A program made the translations under genes and the position numbers. Of a stretch of 64,000 bases of DNA, positions 50,661 through 58,881 are shown piece by piece. Source of the DNA: Streptomyces bacillaris (lineage in GTDB: Bacteria; Actinomycetota; Actinomycetes; Streptomycetales; Streptomycetaceae); contig NZ_CP029378.1 of the NCBI RefSeq assembly GCF_003268675.1, positions 930,001 through 994,000 on the forward strand. Direction: 5' to 3'. The notes under the pieces were generated by a model. The model did not search any database. It was not told the origin of the DNA and saw only the letters and a program-made list of their open reading frames with translations. Each line of letters starts with the position of its first letter. Within the stretch, counting starts at the first letter, position 1.

Positions 50661-52396
50661 CCACAGCCCCCGTACGCCCCTCAACCCCTCATCTGGCCGC
50701 CGGACCCGACGAGTTGGTGCGCCGCTTCGTCCGCGAGGGCGACCATGTGCACGCGGCGGCCACGATGTCCCGGCCCAACGCCCTGCTCAACGCGGTGTGC
50801 CGGGCCTTCGCCGGGAGTCAGAGCCTCACCGTGAGCACCACCGCCGTGCACTCCAGCGCCCACGCGCTCGCCCTCTCCGGGGCCGTACGCAAGGTGATCA
50901 CCGGCTTCGTCGGGGACACCTTCCCCTCGCCGCGCCCCAACCGCCTCTACCGCGAACTCGCCGACGGGAAGCCGTTCGAGATCGAGATGTGGTCGCTGCT
51001 CAGCTACACCCAGCGGCTGATGGCGGCCGCCCTCGGCCAGCCCTTCGCCACCACCGGGTCGATGCTCGCGGAGACCGATCTGCGCCACGGCAAGGAGGGC
51101 AGCCTCCATCTGGTGGCCCACCCCGAGGAGCCCGGGCGGTCGGTCACCCTCCTCGCCCCGCTGCGCCCGCGCTTCACCCTCTTCCACGGTGTCTGCGCCG
51201 ACCGGCGCGGCAATGTGGTGGCCGTCCCGCCGCTGGGCGAGGGCGCCTGGGCCGCGTACGCGGCGACCGAGGGCGTGCTGGCCTCGGTGGAGGCGATCGT
51301 CGACGACGAGGTGATCGCGGCCATGCCGGACCGGGTGGTCATCCCCGCCGCCCGGGTCCTCGGCCTCTGCGAGGCCCCGCTCGGCGCCCACCCGCAGTCC
51401 CTGCGCACCGGCCAACTGGCCGGGATCGACGGCTACGTGGACGACTACGCGTTCCTCACCGACATCGTGTCCGCCTGCAAGGACCCGCGGACGGCCGCCG
51501 CCTGGTACGAGGAGTGGGTCGGCGGGGTGGGAAGCCACGCCGAGTATCTGGAGCGGCTGGGCGAGCGGCGGCGGGCCTCGCTGGTGTTCCCCTCGGACAC
51601 CCCCCGCGCTCCGCAGGCCCCCGCCGACGTCTCCACCGCCCCCACCGAGCAGGAGCAGCTGATCGTGCTCGGCGCCCGGACGGTCGCGGAGCTGGTCCGG
51701 GAGCGCGGCTACGACACGCTGCTCGCCGGGATCGGCACCTCGCACATGTCGGCGTGGCTGGCGGCCCGGCTGCTGGCCCGCGACGGCATCCAGGTGCAGG
51801 TCGCCGCCGAGCTGGGGCTCCAGTCGATGGACCCCGAGGCCGGTGACGTCTTCCTCTTCAGCCAGCGGCACGCCGAGCGTTCGCAGATGCTCACCGGGGT
51901 CGCGGAGACGCTGGGCGGGGCGGTCGCCGCCAACCCCCGCTGCCTGGGGGTGCTGTCGGCGGCCGAGATCGACCCGGACGCCAACATCAACACCACGCTG
52001 CTGCCCGACGGCCGCTGGATCACCGGCTCCGGCGGGGCCAACGACATCGCCTCCTCCGTGGACTGTGTGGTGATCGCGGTCGCCTCGCCCCGCCGGTACG
52101 TCCCCCGGCTCACCCACCTGACCAGCCCGGGACTCCATGTCCGGGACGTAGTCAGCCAGTTCGGGCGCTTCGCCCGTACGGGGCCGGGTGCGGCCTTCGA
52201 GCTGACGAGCTGGCTCCCGCCGGTGGCGGGCCGGGGCCGTACCCCGGAGGACCTCCCCGACGGGCCGGAGGCCGCCGTACGCGAACTGACCGGCTGGGAC
52301 GTGGGCGTCGACCGGTTCCTGACCGACGAGAAGGCCGTCACCACCGAAGAACTGGCCCTGCTGCGCACCATGGACCCGGAAGGCTGCTACCGATGA
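50657..52396 (+). CDS. fused class I CoA-transferase (glutaconate/3-oxoacid type)
   Basis: The 579-residue protein joins alpha- and beta-subunit-like halves of a class I CoA-transferase in one chain. The N-terminal half (residues about 15-300) has SRPNALLNAVCRAF and FTLFHGVCADRRGNVV. The C-terminal half (about 340-570) has DTLLAGIGTSHMSAWLAARLL, LGLQSMDPEAGD and the beta-subunit signature GSGGANDIASSVD. It should move CoA between carboxylic acids and so activate or recycle a starter or extender such as a dicarboxylate. The substrate is unknown. It overlaps both neighbours by 4 bp. I do not recall a CoA-transferase in described macrotetrolide clusters. Confidence 0.85.
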   Translation: MTTAPVRPSTPHLAAGPDELVRRFVREGDHVHAAATMSRPNALLNAVCRAFAGSQSLTVSTTAVHSSAHALALSGAVRKVITGFVGDTFPSPRPNRLYRELADGKPFEIEMWSLLSYTQRLMAAALGQPFATTGSMLAETDLRHGKEGSLHLVAHPEEPGRSVTLLAPLRPRFTLFHGVCADRRGNVVAVPPLGEGAWAAYAATEGVLASVEAIVDDEVIAAMPDRVVIPAARVLGLCEAPLGAHPQSLRTGQLAGIDGYVDDYAFLTDIVSACKDPRTAAAWYEEWVGGVGSHAEYLERLGERRRASLVFPSDTPRAPQAPADVSTAPTEQEQLIVLGARTVAELVRERGYDTLLAGIGTSHMSAWLAARLLARDGIQVQVAAELGLQSMDPEAGDVFLFSQRHAERSQMLTGVAETLGGAVAANPRCLGVLSAAEIDPDANINTTLLPDGRWITGSGGANDIASSVDCVVIAVASPRRYVPRLTHLTSPGLHVRDVVSQFGRFARTGPGAAFELTSWLPPVAGRGRTPEDLPDGPEAAVRELTGWDVGVDRFLTDEKAVTTEELALLRTMDPEGCYR

Positions 52397-53439
52397 CGAG
52401 CACCACCACTGGCACGGTCCCCGACCCGGCCACCGCCCACCTCCGCCCGCTGCCGCCCACCGCGATCGCCCCCGTGCGGCTCGCCGGGATCGGCCACTAC
52501 TTCCCGGGTGCCCCGGTCACCAACGCCCACTTCGAGCAGATCGAGGCGCTCGGCATCGACGACGCCTGGATCCGCGAGAACACCGGGATCGTCAGCCGCC
52601 ACTGGCCGGCCGACGAGAAGGAGCGCGCGGTGGAGATGGCGGCCAAGGCGGTGGACCAGGCCCTGGAAGCCGCCGGGCTGGGCCCGGACGACATCGACCT
52701 CGTGATCGGGACCACCTCCACCACCCGGCCGCGTACCAACCCCTCCAGCGCGACCAACAACTACATGGACATCTCGCTGCCGCTCCAGAAGCAGGTGGGG
52801 CTGCGCCACGCGACCTGCTTCGACGTCACCTCGGTGGCCTGCGCCGGGTTCATGTACGGCACCGCCACCGCGGCCGCGATGCTCCCGGCGCTCGGGATGC
52901 GCAACGCGCTGGTGGTCTGCGCGGAGAACCCGCGGCCGATCCTGAACTTCGACTACCGCTACTCGGCGCTCTTCGGCGCGGGCGCGGCGGCGGCCGTCTG
53001 GTCGGCGGAGACCGAGGAGCGCGGGCTGCTGGACGTGGCGCTGCACGCGGACGGCTCGTACTTCGACGCGTTCGACATCGACGACAACGACAAGATGCTG
53101 ATGCGCGGCCGGGAGGTGGGCGCGGTCGGCCCGAAGCTGCTCTCTCACGTGGGCCGGGAGATCCTGGAGCGCAACGGGCTGACGGTGGACGACATCGACT
53201 GGTTCGTGCCGCACCAGGGCAACCTGAACATGATCAACCAGGTGTGCGCAACGCTGGCGATCCCCCGCGAGAAGCTCCTCACCAACATCCAGGAGCGCGG
53301 CAACACCTCCAGCGTCTCCATCCCCAGCTGCCTCTCCGAGAACATCCGAGCCGGGAAGATCCGCTCGGGCGATCTCGTCGCCACGATCGGCATCGGCCGC
53401 GGCTTCAGCTGGGGCGCGATGCTCCTGCGGATTCCGTGA
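52393..53439 (+). CDS. ketoacyl synthase III-like protein 2
   Basis: The 348-residue protein is a KAS III (FabH/thiolase-fold) homologue with an intact triad: C150 (VACAGF), H274 (VPHQG) and N304 (RGNTSS). KAS III proteins use acyl-CoA donors directly, in line with an ACP-free pathway. NonJ and NonK of the nonactin pathway are ketosynthase homologues that form ester C-O bonds between nonactic acid units; one of the two KAS III-like proteins here could have that function, but sequence alone cannot tell. It is coupled to the CoA-transferase gene by ATGA. Confidence 0.88.
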   Translation: MTSTTTGTVPDPATAHLRPLPPTAIAPVRLAGIGHYFPGAPVTNAHFEQIEALGIDDAWIRENTGIVSRHWPADEKERAVEMAAKAVDQALEAAGLGPDDIDLVIGTTSTTRPRTNPSSATNNYMDISLPLQKQVGLRHATCFDVTSVACAGFMYGTATAAAMLPALGMRNALVVCAENPRPILNFDYRYSALFGAGAAAAVWSAETEERGLLDVALHADGSYFDAFDIDDNDKMLMRGREVGAVGPKLLSHVGREILERNGLTVDDIDWFVPHQGNLNMINQVCATLAIPREKLLTNIQERGNTSSVSIPSCLSENIRAGKIRSGDLVATIGIGRGFSWGAMLLRIP

Positions 53440-53504
53440 GCCCGGCCAGTCCTGATGTGCCGGGCGGCCCCCGGCGACCACCGTCGAGTACGGGAAGACG
53501 AGAG

Positions 53505-54473
53505 ATGCACGACGAGACCTCCCTGTGGCGCGAGAGCGGACTGCGCCTGTCCGGATTCGGGCACTACTACCCACGCCTCCTGGTCGAGAACGAGACCGCC
53601 GACGACCCCGCGGGCAACGCGGTGGACGAGGCCGTCATCGGGCGGCTGGACGTCCGCAGCCGGCATGTGGCGGACGAGGAGGAGACCCCCGCGTACATGG
53701 GGGTCCGCGCCGCCCGGGCGGCGCTGGAACAGGCGGGTGTGGGCGCCGACGAGGTGGACCTGCTGGTCTTCAGCAACTGGACGGACCGCCAGTTCGTCCC
53801 CGAGTGGGGCCCGCACGCGGCGCATCTGCTGGGCGCGGACCGGGCGCTCGCCTTCGATGTGTGCGGTGCCTGTACGGGGTTCGTGCACGGGGTGCAGACG
53901 GCGGCGGCGCTCTTCGGGGCGCACACCACCTGGCGCCACGCGCTGGTCGTCTCCAGCGAGCGGTTCTCGCGCCGGGTGCGGCCCGGCAGCAAGGGCGAGC
54001 TGATCGTGGGCGACGCGGCCGGTGCGGCGGTGCTGTCGCGCGGGGCCGAGCCGGACGCGGGGCTGTGGGACTCGCTGCTGATCAGCGACGGCTCGGGCCG
54101 GGAGACGGTCACCGTGTACCCGCCCAACGGCTGGATCAAGAGCAGTCGTGAGCTGGTCTCCATCGCGGCCGACTCGCACGCCGACCTGGCCCGGCGGATG
54201 CTGGCCCGCTCGGGCACCAAGATGGACGAGATCGACTGGGTGGTCCCGCACCCCGGCACGGGCCAGCTCCACACGGCCGTACGGGAACGCCTCTCCATCC
54301 CGGAGGAGCGCTTCATCACCAACTACGAGACGGTGGCCAACACCGGCAGCGCCTCGGTGCCGATCGTGCTCTCCGAGATGTCGCGCGACGGCCGGCTCAA
54401 GACCGGGGACCTCTGCTACACACCGACGGTCGGCTCGGGCTGGTACTACGGGGGGCTGCTCTTCCGTGTCTGA
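53505..54473 (+). CDS. ketoacyl synthase III-like protein 3
   Basis: The 322-residue protein is a second KAS III homologue, divergent from the preceding one. The triad is intact: C123 (GACTGF), H249 (VPHPG) and N279 (NTGSAS). The N-terminal part is about 25 residues shorter before the Cys. The ATG at 53505 lies 65 bp after the previous stop, the largest gap inside this operon, and only a weak ribosome-binding site is visible. It overlaps the next gene by 8 bp. Role as for the previous KAS III: C-C or C-O bond formation on CoA esters. Confidence 0.88.
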   Translation: MHDETSLWRESGLRLSGFGHYYPRLLVENETADDPAGNAVDEAVIGRLDVRSRHVADEEETPAYMGVRAARAALEQAGVGADEVDLLVFSNWTDRQFVPEWGPHAAHLLGADRALAFDVCGACTGFVHGVQTAAALFGAHTTWRHALVVSSERFSRRVRPGSKGELIVGDAAGAAVLSRGAEPDAGLWDSLLISDGSGRETVTVYPPNGWIKSSRELVSIAADSHADLARRMLARSGTKMDEIDWVVPHPGTGQLHTAVRERLSIPEERFITNYETVANTGSASVPIVLSEMSRDGRLKTGDLCYTPTVGSGWYYGGLLFRV

Positions 54474-55377
54474 TCAGTCGTCACATGCCCTTCCCTACCC
54501 ATCTGTTCGTGGCACCGCTCTGGTCACCGGCGGCAGCCGGGGCCTCGGCACGGCCATCGCCCGCCATCTCGCCGCCGTCGGCTGGCACACCGTGATCTGC
54601 GGACGCGACACGGAGAGCCTGGACGCGGCCGTGAAGGCGGCGGCCGACGACGGGCTGGTGCTCCACGCCGTACGGGCGGACGTCACCGACGAGGGTTCGG
54701 TGGCCGCCCTGTTCGAGCGGCTGGCCGAGGACGCCCCGCCGCTCGGGCTCTGCGTCAACAACGCGGGCAACAACTTCTCCCGCCGCCTGGTGAGCGTCAA
54801 GGAGCAGCCCGGCGGGCCGCCGCTGCTCTCCCCGCACCCGCTGGAGGACTTCCAGCGGGTGGTGTCCTCCCTGCTCACCGGCACCTTCCTGGTCGGCCGC
54901 CACGCCGCCCAGGCGATGCTGGCCGCCGGGACGCCCGGGGCCATCGTCAACATCTCCTCCACCGTCCGCCACGGCGCGTACGGGCAGTCGGCGTACTGCG
55001 CGGCCAAGTCCGGGGTGGAGGCGCTGACCCGCACCTGGGCGGTGGAGCTGGGCGAGTACGGCATCCGGGTGAGCGCGGTGGCGCCCGGGGTCATCGACGG
55101 CGAGGCACTGCGCCGCCGGTCAGCGGCGAGCGAACGGCACGCCGCGTACATGACCGACCTGCGGCGTCATGTGCCGCTGCGCCGCTGGTGCGACGAGAGC
55201 GATGTGGCGCAGGCGGTCGCCTTCGCCGCCGACAACCCCTCGGTGACCGGCACCGTGCTGGAGGTCGACGCGGGCGGACTGCCCGCCCGCGTCCTGCCCC
55301 GGGACGACCGGGCTCCCGGAGCCCGTACGACAGCCGCGAGCGCGGACCTCCCCGAGAAAGCGGAGAACACAGCATGA
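54466..55377 (+). CDS. short-chain dehydrogenase/reductase 1 (ketoreductase)
   Basis: The 303-residue SDR has the NADP motif VTGGSRGLGTAIA, the NNAG motif (CVNNAGNN) and catalytic Y177-x3-K181 (AYCAAK), with Ser in NISST. It is most like FabG-type ketoreductases. The unconserved 40-residue C-terminal tail (LPRDDRAPGARTTAASAD) is longer than usual. I take the GTG at 54466, which overlaps the upstream KAS III gene by 8 bp behind GGGGGCTGC. It is one of four SDR genes in the cluster. Confidence 0.88.
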   Translation: MSDQSSHALPYPSVRGTALVTGGSRGLGTAIARHLAAVGWHTVICGRDTESLDAAVKAAADDGLVLHAVRADVTDEGSVAALFERLAEDAPPLGLCVNNAGNNFSRRLVSVKEQPGGPPLLSPHPLEDFQRVVSSLLTGTFLVGRHAAQAMLAAGTPGAIVNISSTVRHGAYGQSAYCAAKSGVEALTRTWAVELGEYGIRVSAVAPGVIDGEALRRRSAASERHAAYMTDLRRHVPLRRWCDESDVAQAVAFAADNPSVTGTVLEVDAGGLPARVLPRDDRAPGARTTAASADLPEKAENTA

Positions 55378-56198
55378 CCAGCGGCTTCGCCCCCACCCTG
55401 CTCGAAGGCAGGACCACTTTTCTGACCGGCGCCAGCAGCGGGATCGGGGCCGTCCTGGCGACGATGCTCGCCGCCCACGGCTCACGCGTGGCGCTGATGG
55501 CCCGCAGCGAGAAGGAGCTGCGGCTGCTGGCCGAGCGGATCGAGGCGGACGGCGGACGGGCGGTCGCGGTCCCCGGCGACCTCACCGACGCCGAGAGCGT
55601 ACGTGCCTCCGTCCGCGAGGCCGAGGAGCTGCTCGGCCCGATCGACCGGCTGGTCCACTGCGCGGGCGAGGCCCGCAACCAGGCGTTCCTGTGCGACCAG
55701 GACGAGGACCAGTGGATGGCCACCCTCGACATCAATCTGCTGGGCGCCTTCCGGGTGGCCCGGGCGATCGTGCCGGGGATGATGGAGCGCCGCGAGGGCA
55801 ACATCGTGATGGTCTCCTCCATCGCCGGGAAGCGCGGTCTGCCCGCCAACACCTCCTACTGCGCCTCGAAGTTCGGTCTCAACGGGATGACGCAGGCGCT
55901 CGCGTCGGAGCTGGGCGCGTTCGGTGTGCGGGTCAACGCGGTCTGCCCCGGGCTCACCGACTCCCCGGCGGCCACGGACGGCGAACGGTACGGCGACCCG
56001 TTCATGGCCGCCATCGCCAAGCACCACGGCCCCCCGGACCTCACCTGGGAGCGGTACCTCAAGCGCGCGGTCAACTCGACGATCCTGCGCCGGCTGGTCC
56101 GCCCCGAGGAGATCGCCGCCCAGGTGCTCTTCCTGCTCTCCGATCTCTCCGGCGGGATGACCGGCCAGGCCGTCAACGTGGACGCGGGGGCTCTGTGA
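55374..56198 (+). CDS. short-chain dehydrogenase/reductase 2 (ketoreductase)
   Basis: The 274-residue SDR has LTGASSGIGAVLA, an HCAGE in place of NNAG, Ser in MVSSIAG and Y162-x3-K166 (SYCASK). The C-terminal VNVDAGAL is FabG-like. An insertion of about 15 residues after the active site (AIAKHHGPPDLTWERYLKR) may shape the substrate pocket. It overlaps the upstream SDR by 4 bp (ATGA) and the following ketosynthase by 4 bp (GTGA). Confidence 0.88.
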   Translation: MTSGFAPTLLEGRTTFLTGASSGIGAVLATMLAAHGSRVALMARSEKELRLLAERIEADGGRAVAVPGDLTDAESVRASVREAEELLGPIDRLVHCAGEARNQAFLCDQDEDQWMATLDINLLGAFRVARAIVPGMMERREGNIVMVSSIAGKRGLPANTSYCASKFGLNGMTQALASELGAFGVRVNAVCPGLTDSPAATDGERYGDPFMAAIAKHHGPPDLTWERYLKRAVNSTILRRLVRPEEIAAQVLFLLSDLSGGMTGQAVNVDAGAL

Positions 56199-57553
56199 GC
56201 GGGGAGTACGGGAGCCCTGCGGGCGGGCAGTACGGTGCGTGGGCCCCCGGTCCCCGGGACGCCCTGGTCACCGGGATGGGCTTCTGCCTGCCCGGCGCGG
56301 GCGACGAGCCGGTACGCCGGGCCGATGAGGTCTGGGCGACCGCCGCCACCGGGACCAGCCACGTGGGGCGGGACGGCTTCCACCACGGGACCGTACGCGG
56401 GGCCCGGGAGGCGTTCGCGGAGCTGCTGCCGGAGATGCCGGCGCGCTATCTGCGCAGCTACGCCGATGTCCACCTCTATGGGCTGATCTCGCTGGCCGAG
56501 GCCTGCGCGGACGCCGGACTCGACCACCGGGCGGGCGAGTTGAGAGGGGCGGACGTGCTGACCGCCCGTGCGGGGGTGGACAGCAACTACGACAGCTACC
56601 GCGCCTGGCACGACGCCGACCCGGCGACGATCAGCCCGGCGGACGCCAAGTCCCTTTTCGTACGGCTGCTGGTGGCGGGCACGTCGAGCGATGTCGGCCC
56701 GGTCCAAGCCGCGTTGCTCGGCTCGACCGGTGCCAACTACACGGTGAGCTGCGGCTGCGCCTCCTCCTCGGTGCTGCTCGGCATCGCCCGCATGATGATC
56801 GCCTCCGGCCAGAGCGACCTGGTCGTGGTCACCGGGGTGGACCGCTTCGACACCGAACGCGTGCTGCACGGCCACCGGTTGCGGGAGGTCGTGGAGCGCG
56901 AGGGCGTGACCGTACGGCACAACGACGACCCGCCGGCCGCACCCCGGCACGACCGGCCGATGCGCCCGTACGACGCGGCGGGCGACTGCATGAACTACGG
57001 CGACGGCTCGGTGACCCTCGTCCTGGAGAGCCGCGCCCACGCCTCCGCGCGCGGCGCCCGCGTCCACGGCGCGATCCTCGGCCAGGCCACCACCCGGGGC
57101 GGGCTCAACAGCGCGGTCGCCATCGACACCGGCGGTACGGGCCTCGCCGAGGCGGCCCGCCGGGCGCTGGGCGGTCACACCACGCTGGAGCGGATCCCGT
57201 ACGTCAACGGGGGCGGCGAGGGCGACGCGCTCTTCACCCGGATCGAGTCCAACGCCGTACGGGCCCTGTGGGGCGAGAAGTCGGAGCAGGTGCTGGTGAG
57301 TTCGCAGGAGGCCTGCTTCGGCCACAGCGGGGCGCCGCTCGGCAATCTGGGCACGGCGCTGACGCTGATGATGATGCGCGAGGGCGAGGTCTGCCCCACC
57401 GCCAACTGCGAAACCCCTTCCCCCGTCTGCACGTTCGACCCCGTGCCGGGCACCAAGACCCGGGCGCTGGACTTCGATCGGGCGCTGAGCTTCAACTACC
57501 AGGTGGGCGGGGTCAACAGCGCGCTGCTGCTGGGCGGTGGCGATGTCTGCTGA
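56195..57553 (+). CDS. beta-ketoacyl synthase-like protein 4, first active-site His replaced
   Basis: The 452-residue KAS II-type protein keeps the nucleophile C188 (SCGCASS) and the second His, H377 (FGHSG). The segment that normally reads N-A-H-G-T-G-T is V-N-G-G-G-E-G-D, so Gly340 stands where the first catalytic His should be. Decarboxylative Claisen chemistry needs that His, so this protein may catalyse a different acyl transfer (for example C-O bond formation) or depend on a partner. The next gene encodes another altered KS, and the two may form a heterodimer. The GTG start at 56195 overlaps the SDR stop. Confidence 0.87.
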   Translation: MSGEYGSPAGGQYGAWAPGPRDALVTGMGFCLPGAGDEPVRRADEVWATAATGTSHVGRDGFHHGTVRGAREAFAELLPEMPARYLRSYADVHLYGLISLAEACADAGLDHRAGELRGADVLTARAGVDSNYDSYRAWHDADPATISPADAKSLFVRLLVAGTSSDVGPVQAALLGSTGANYTVSCGCASSSVLLGIARMMIASGQSDLVVVTGVDRFDTERVLHGHRLREVVEREGVTVRHNDDPPAAPRHDRPMRPYDAAGDCMNYGDGSVTLVLESRAHASARGARVHGAILGQATTRGGLNSAVAIDTGGTGLAEAARRALGGHTTLERIPYVNGGGEGDALFTRIESNAVRALWGEKSEQVLVSSQEACFGHSGAPLGNLGTALTLMMMREGEVCPTANCETPSPVCTFDPVPGTKTRALDFDRALSFNYQVGGVNSALLLGGGDVC

Positions 57554-57600
57554 ACCGACGGCGGCCACCGTCCGCCCTCTCTCCGTGAGGGGCGGTCGTG

Positions 57601-58881
57601 ATGCCCGCTGAGATCCCCCTGCTGCGGCTCTCCGGTGCCGGGTTCGTCCTGCCCGGCCCGGACCGCCGCGCCTGCACCGACCTGGACACCTTCTGGCGGG
57701 TGGTCCGCGACGGGGCGAGCTGCCTCTCCCCGTACGCCCACCCCGAACTCCCCCTCCGGCTGGCCGGAACGGTCGACGGCTGGGACCCGGAGACCGAACT
57801 GCCCCTGTCCGAGCGGCAGATCCGCCGCTCCTCGCGGGCCGGGCTGATGGCCACCGGGGCGGTGCACCGGGCCCTGGTGCAGGCGGGGCTGACCGCCGCC
57901 GACCTCGATCCGGAGCGGACCGCGCTGGTCGCCTGCTCGCTCCAGTTCGCCTTCCCGGAGACCGAGCGCTACTACGCCCTGGCCCGGGACAAGGGAATGG
58001 CCGCCCTCGGCATGGAGTACTGGCTCAACGGCACCCCGCCCAGCGTGGTGGGCACCGTCGCCTCCGGCCTCCAACTCCCCTGCCAGACCCTGAGCGTGGC
58101 GGGCTCCTGCAACGTGGCGCTGCGCACGCTCCACCTCGTCCAGCAGATGTTCCGGTGCGGGGACATCGACCGGGCGATCGTCGTCGGCGTCGACACCACC
58201 GTCGACCCGGTCTTCATCGCGGGCACCAGCCACACCGGGCGCAGCGGCTACCGGGCCTCCTCGCTCTCCGACAACCCCACCGACATCCGGCCGCACGACG
58301 AGATCCAGACCGGCAACGCCACCGGAGAGGGCGCGCTCGCCGTCGTCCTGGAGGACCCGGCGGCCACCGGGGAGCGCCCGGGTCTGCTGCACCGGGCCCA
58401 CTTCCGCACCTCGCGCTCCAACGGCCCCTCCACCGTGGCCACCGGCCCGCCCTCCAACGTGGTGGGCGACGTCCTGGCCACCCTCGCGTCGGCCGGGCGC
58501 GGCCTCGGGGACCTGGCGTTCGTCAACGACTACGCGGACGGCAACCGGTTCGTCGAGGACCACCTCTGCCAGGCGCTGGCGGGTGTACGGGAGGCGGCCT
58601 CGTACGACGGCGAGCTGCAACTCACCAACCAGGAGGCGGTCTTCGGTCATGTCGCCGGGACCGGCGGCCTGGTCAAACTCCTCGGCAGCCTCCTCATGCT
58701 GCGCCACGGCCATATCGCGCCGAGCGCCAACACCCTTGTCCCGTACGCCGGTCTGCCGGGCGACCCGGTGCTCGCGGGCGGCACGGCGACCGGCGGCGAC
58801 AGTGCGCTGGTGCTCGCCTCCGGGGCGGGCGGCGACGCGACGAGCATGGTCATCGAATACGAAGGCGGCGACTTGCCATGA
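57601..58881 (+). CDS. beta-ketoacyl synthase-like protein 5 lacking Cys and first His
   Basis: The 426-residue protein has the KAS II fold (LLRLSGAGFVLPGP start, AIVVGVDTT, TGEGALAVVLED) but the active site is altered. The nucleophile position is G168 in SVAGSCNV, with a Cys two residues further on. The first His is Y311 (VNDYADGN), while H350 (FGHVAG) remains. It is therefore probably a chain-length-factor-like, noncatalytic partner, most simply of the KS encoded upstream. Type II CLFs usually carry Gln at the Cys site, so this is not a typical CLF. A GTG at 57598 directly precedes the chosen ATG. Confidence 0.87.
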   Translation: MPAEIPLLRLSGAGFVLPGPDRRACTDLDTFWRVVRDGASCLSPYAHPELPLRLAGTVDGWDPETELPLSERQIRRSSRAGLMATGAVHRALVQAGLTAADLDPERTALVACSLQFAFPETERYYALARDKGMAALGMEYWLNGTPPSVVGTVASGLQLPCQTLSVAGSCNVALRTLHLVQQMFRCGDIDRAIVVGVDTTVDPVFIAGTSHTGRSGYRASSLSDNPTDIRPHDEIQTGNATGEGALAVVLEDPAATGERPGLLHRAHFRTSRSNGPSTVATGPPSNVVGDVLATLASAGRGLGDLAFVNDYADGNRFVEDHLCQALAGVREAASYDGELQLTNQEAVFGHVAGTGGLVKLLGSLLMLRHGHIAPSANTLVPYAGLPGDPVLAGGTATGGDSALVLASGAGGDATSMVIEYEGGDLP

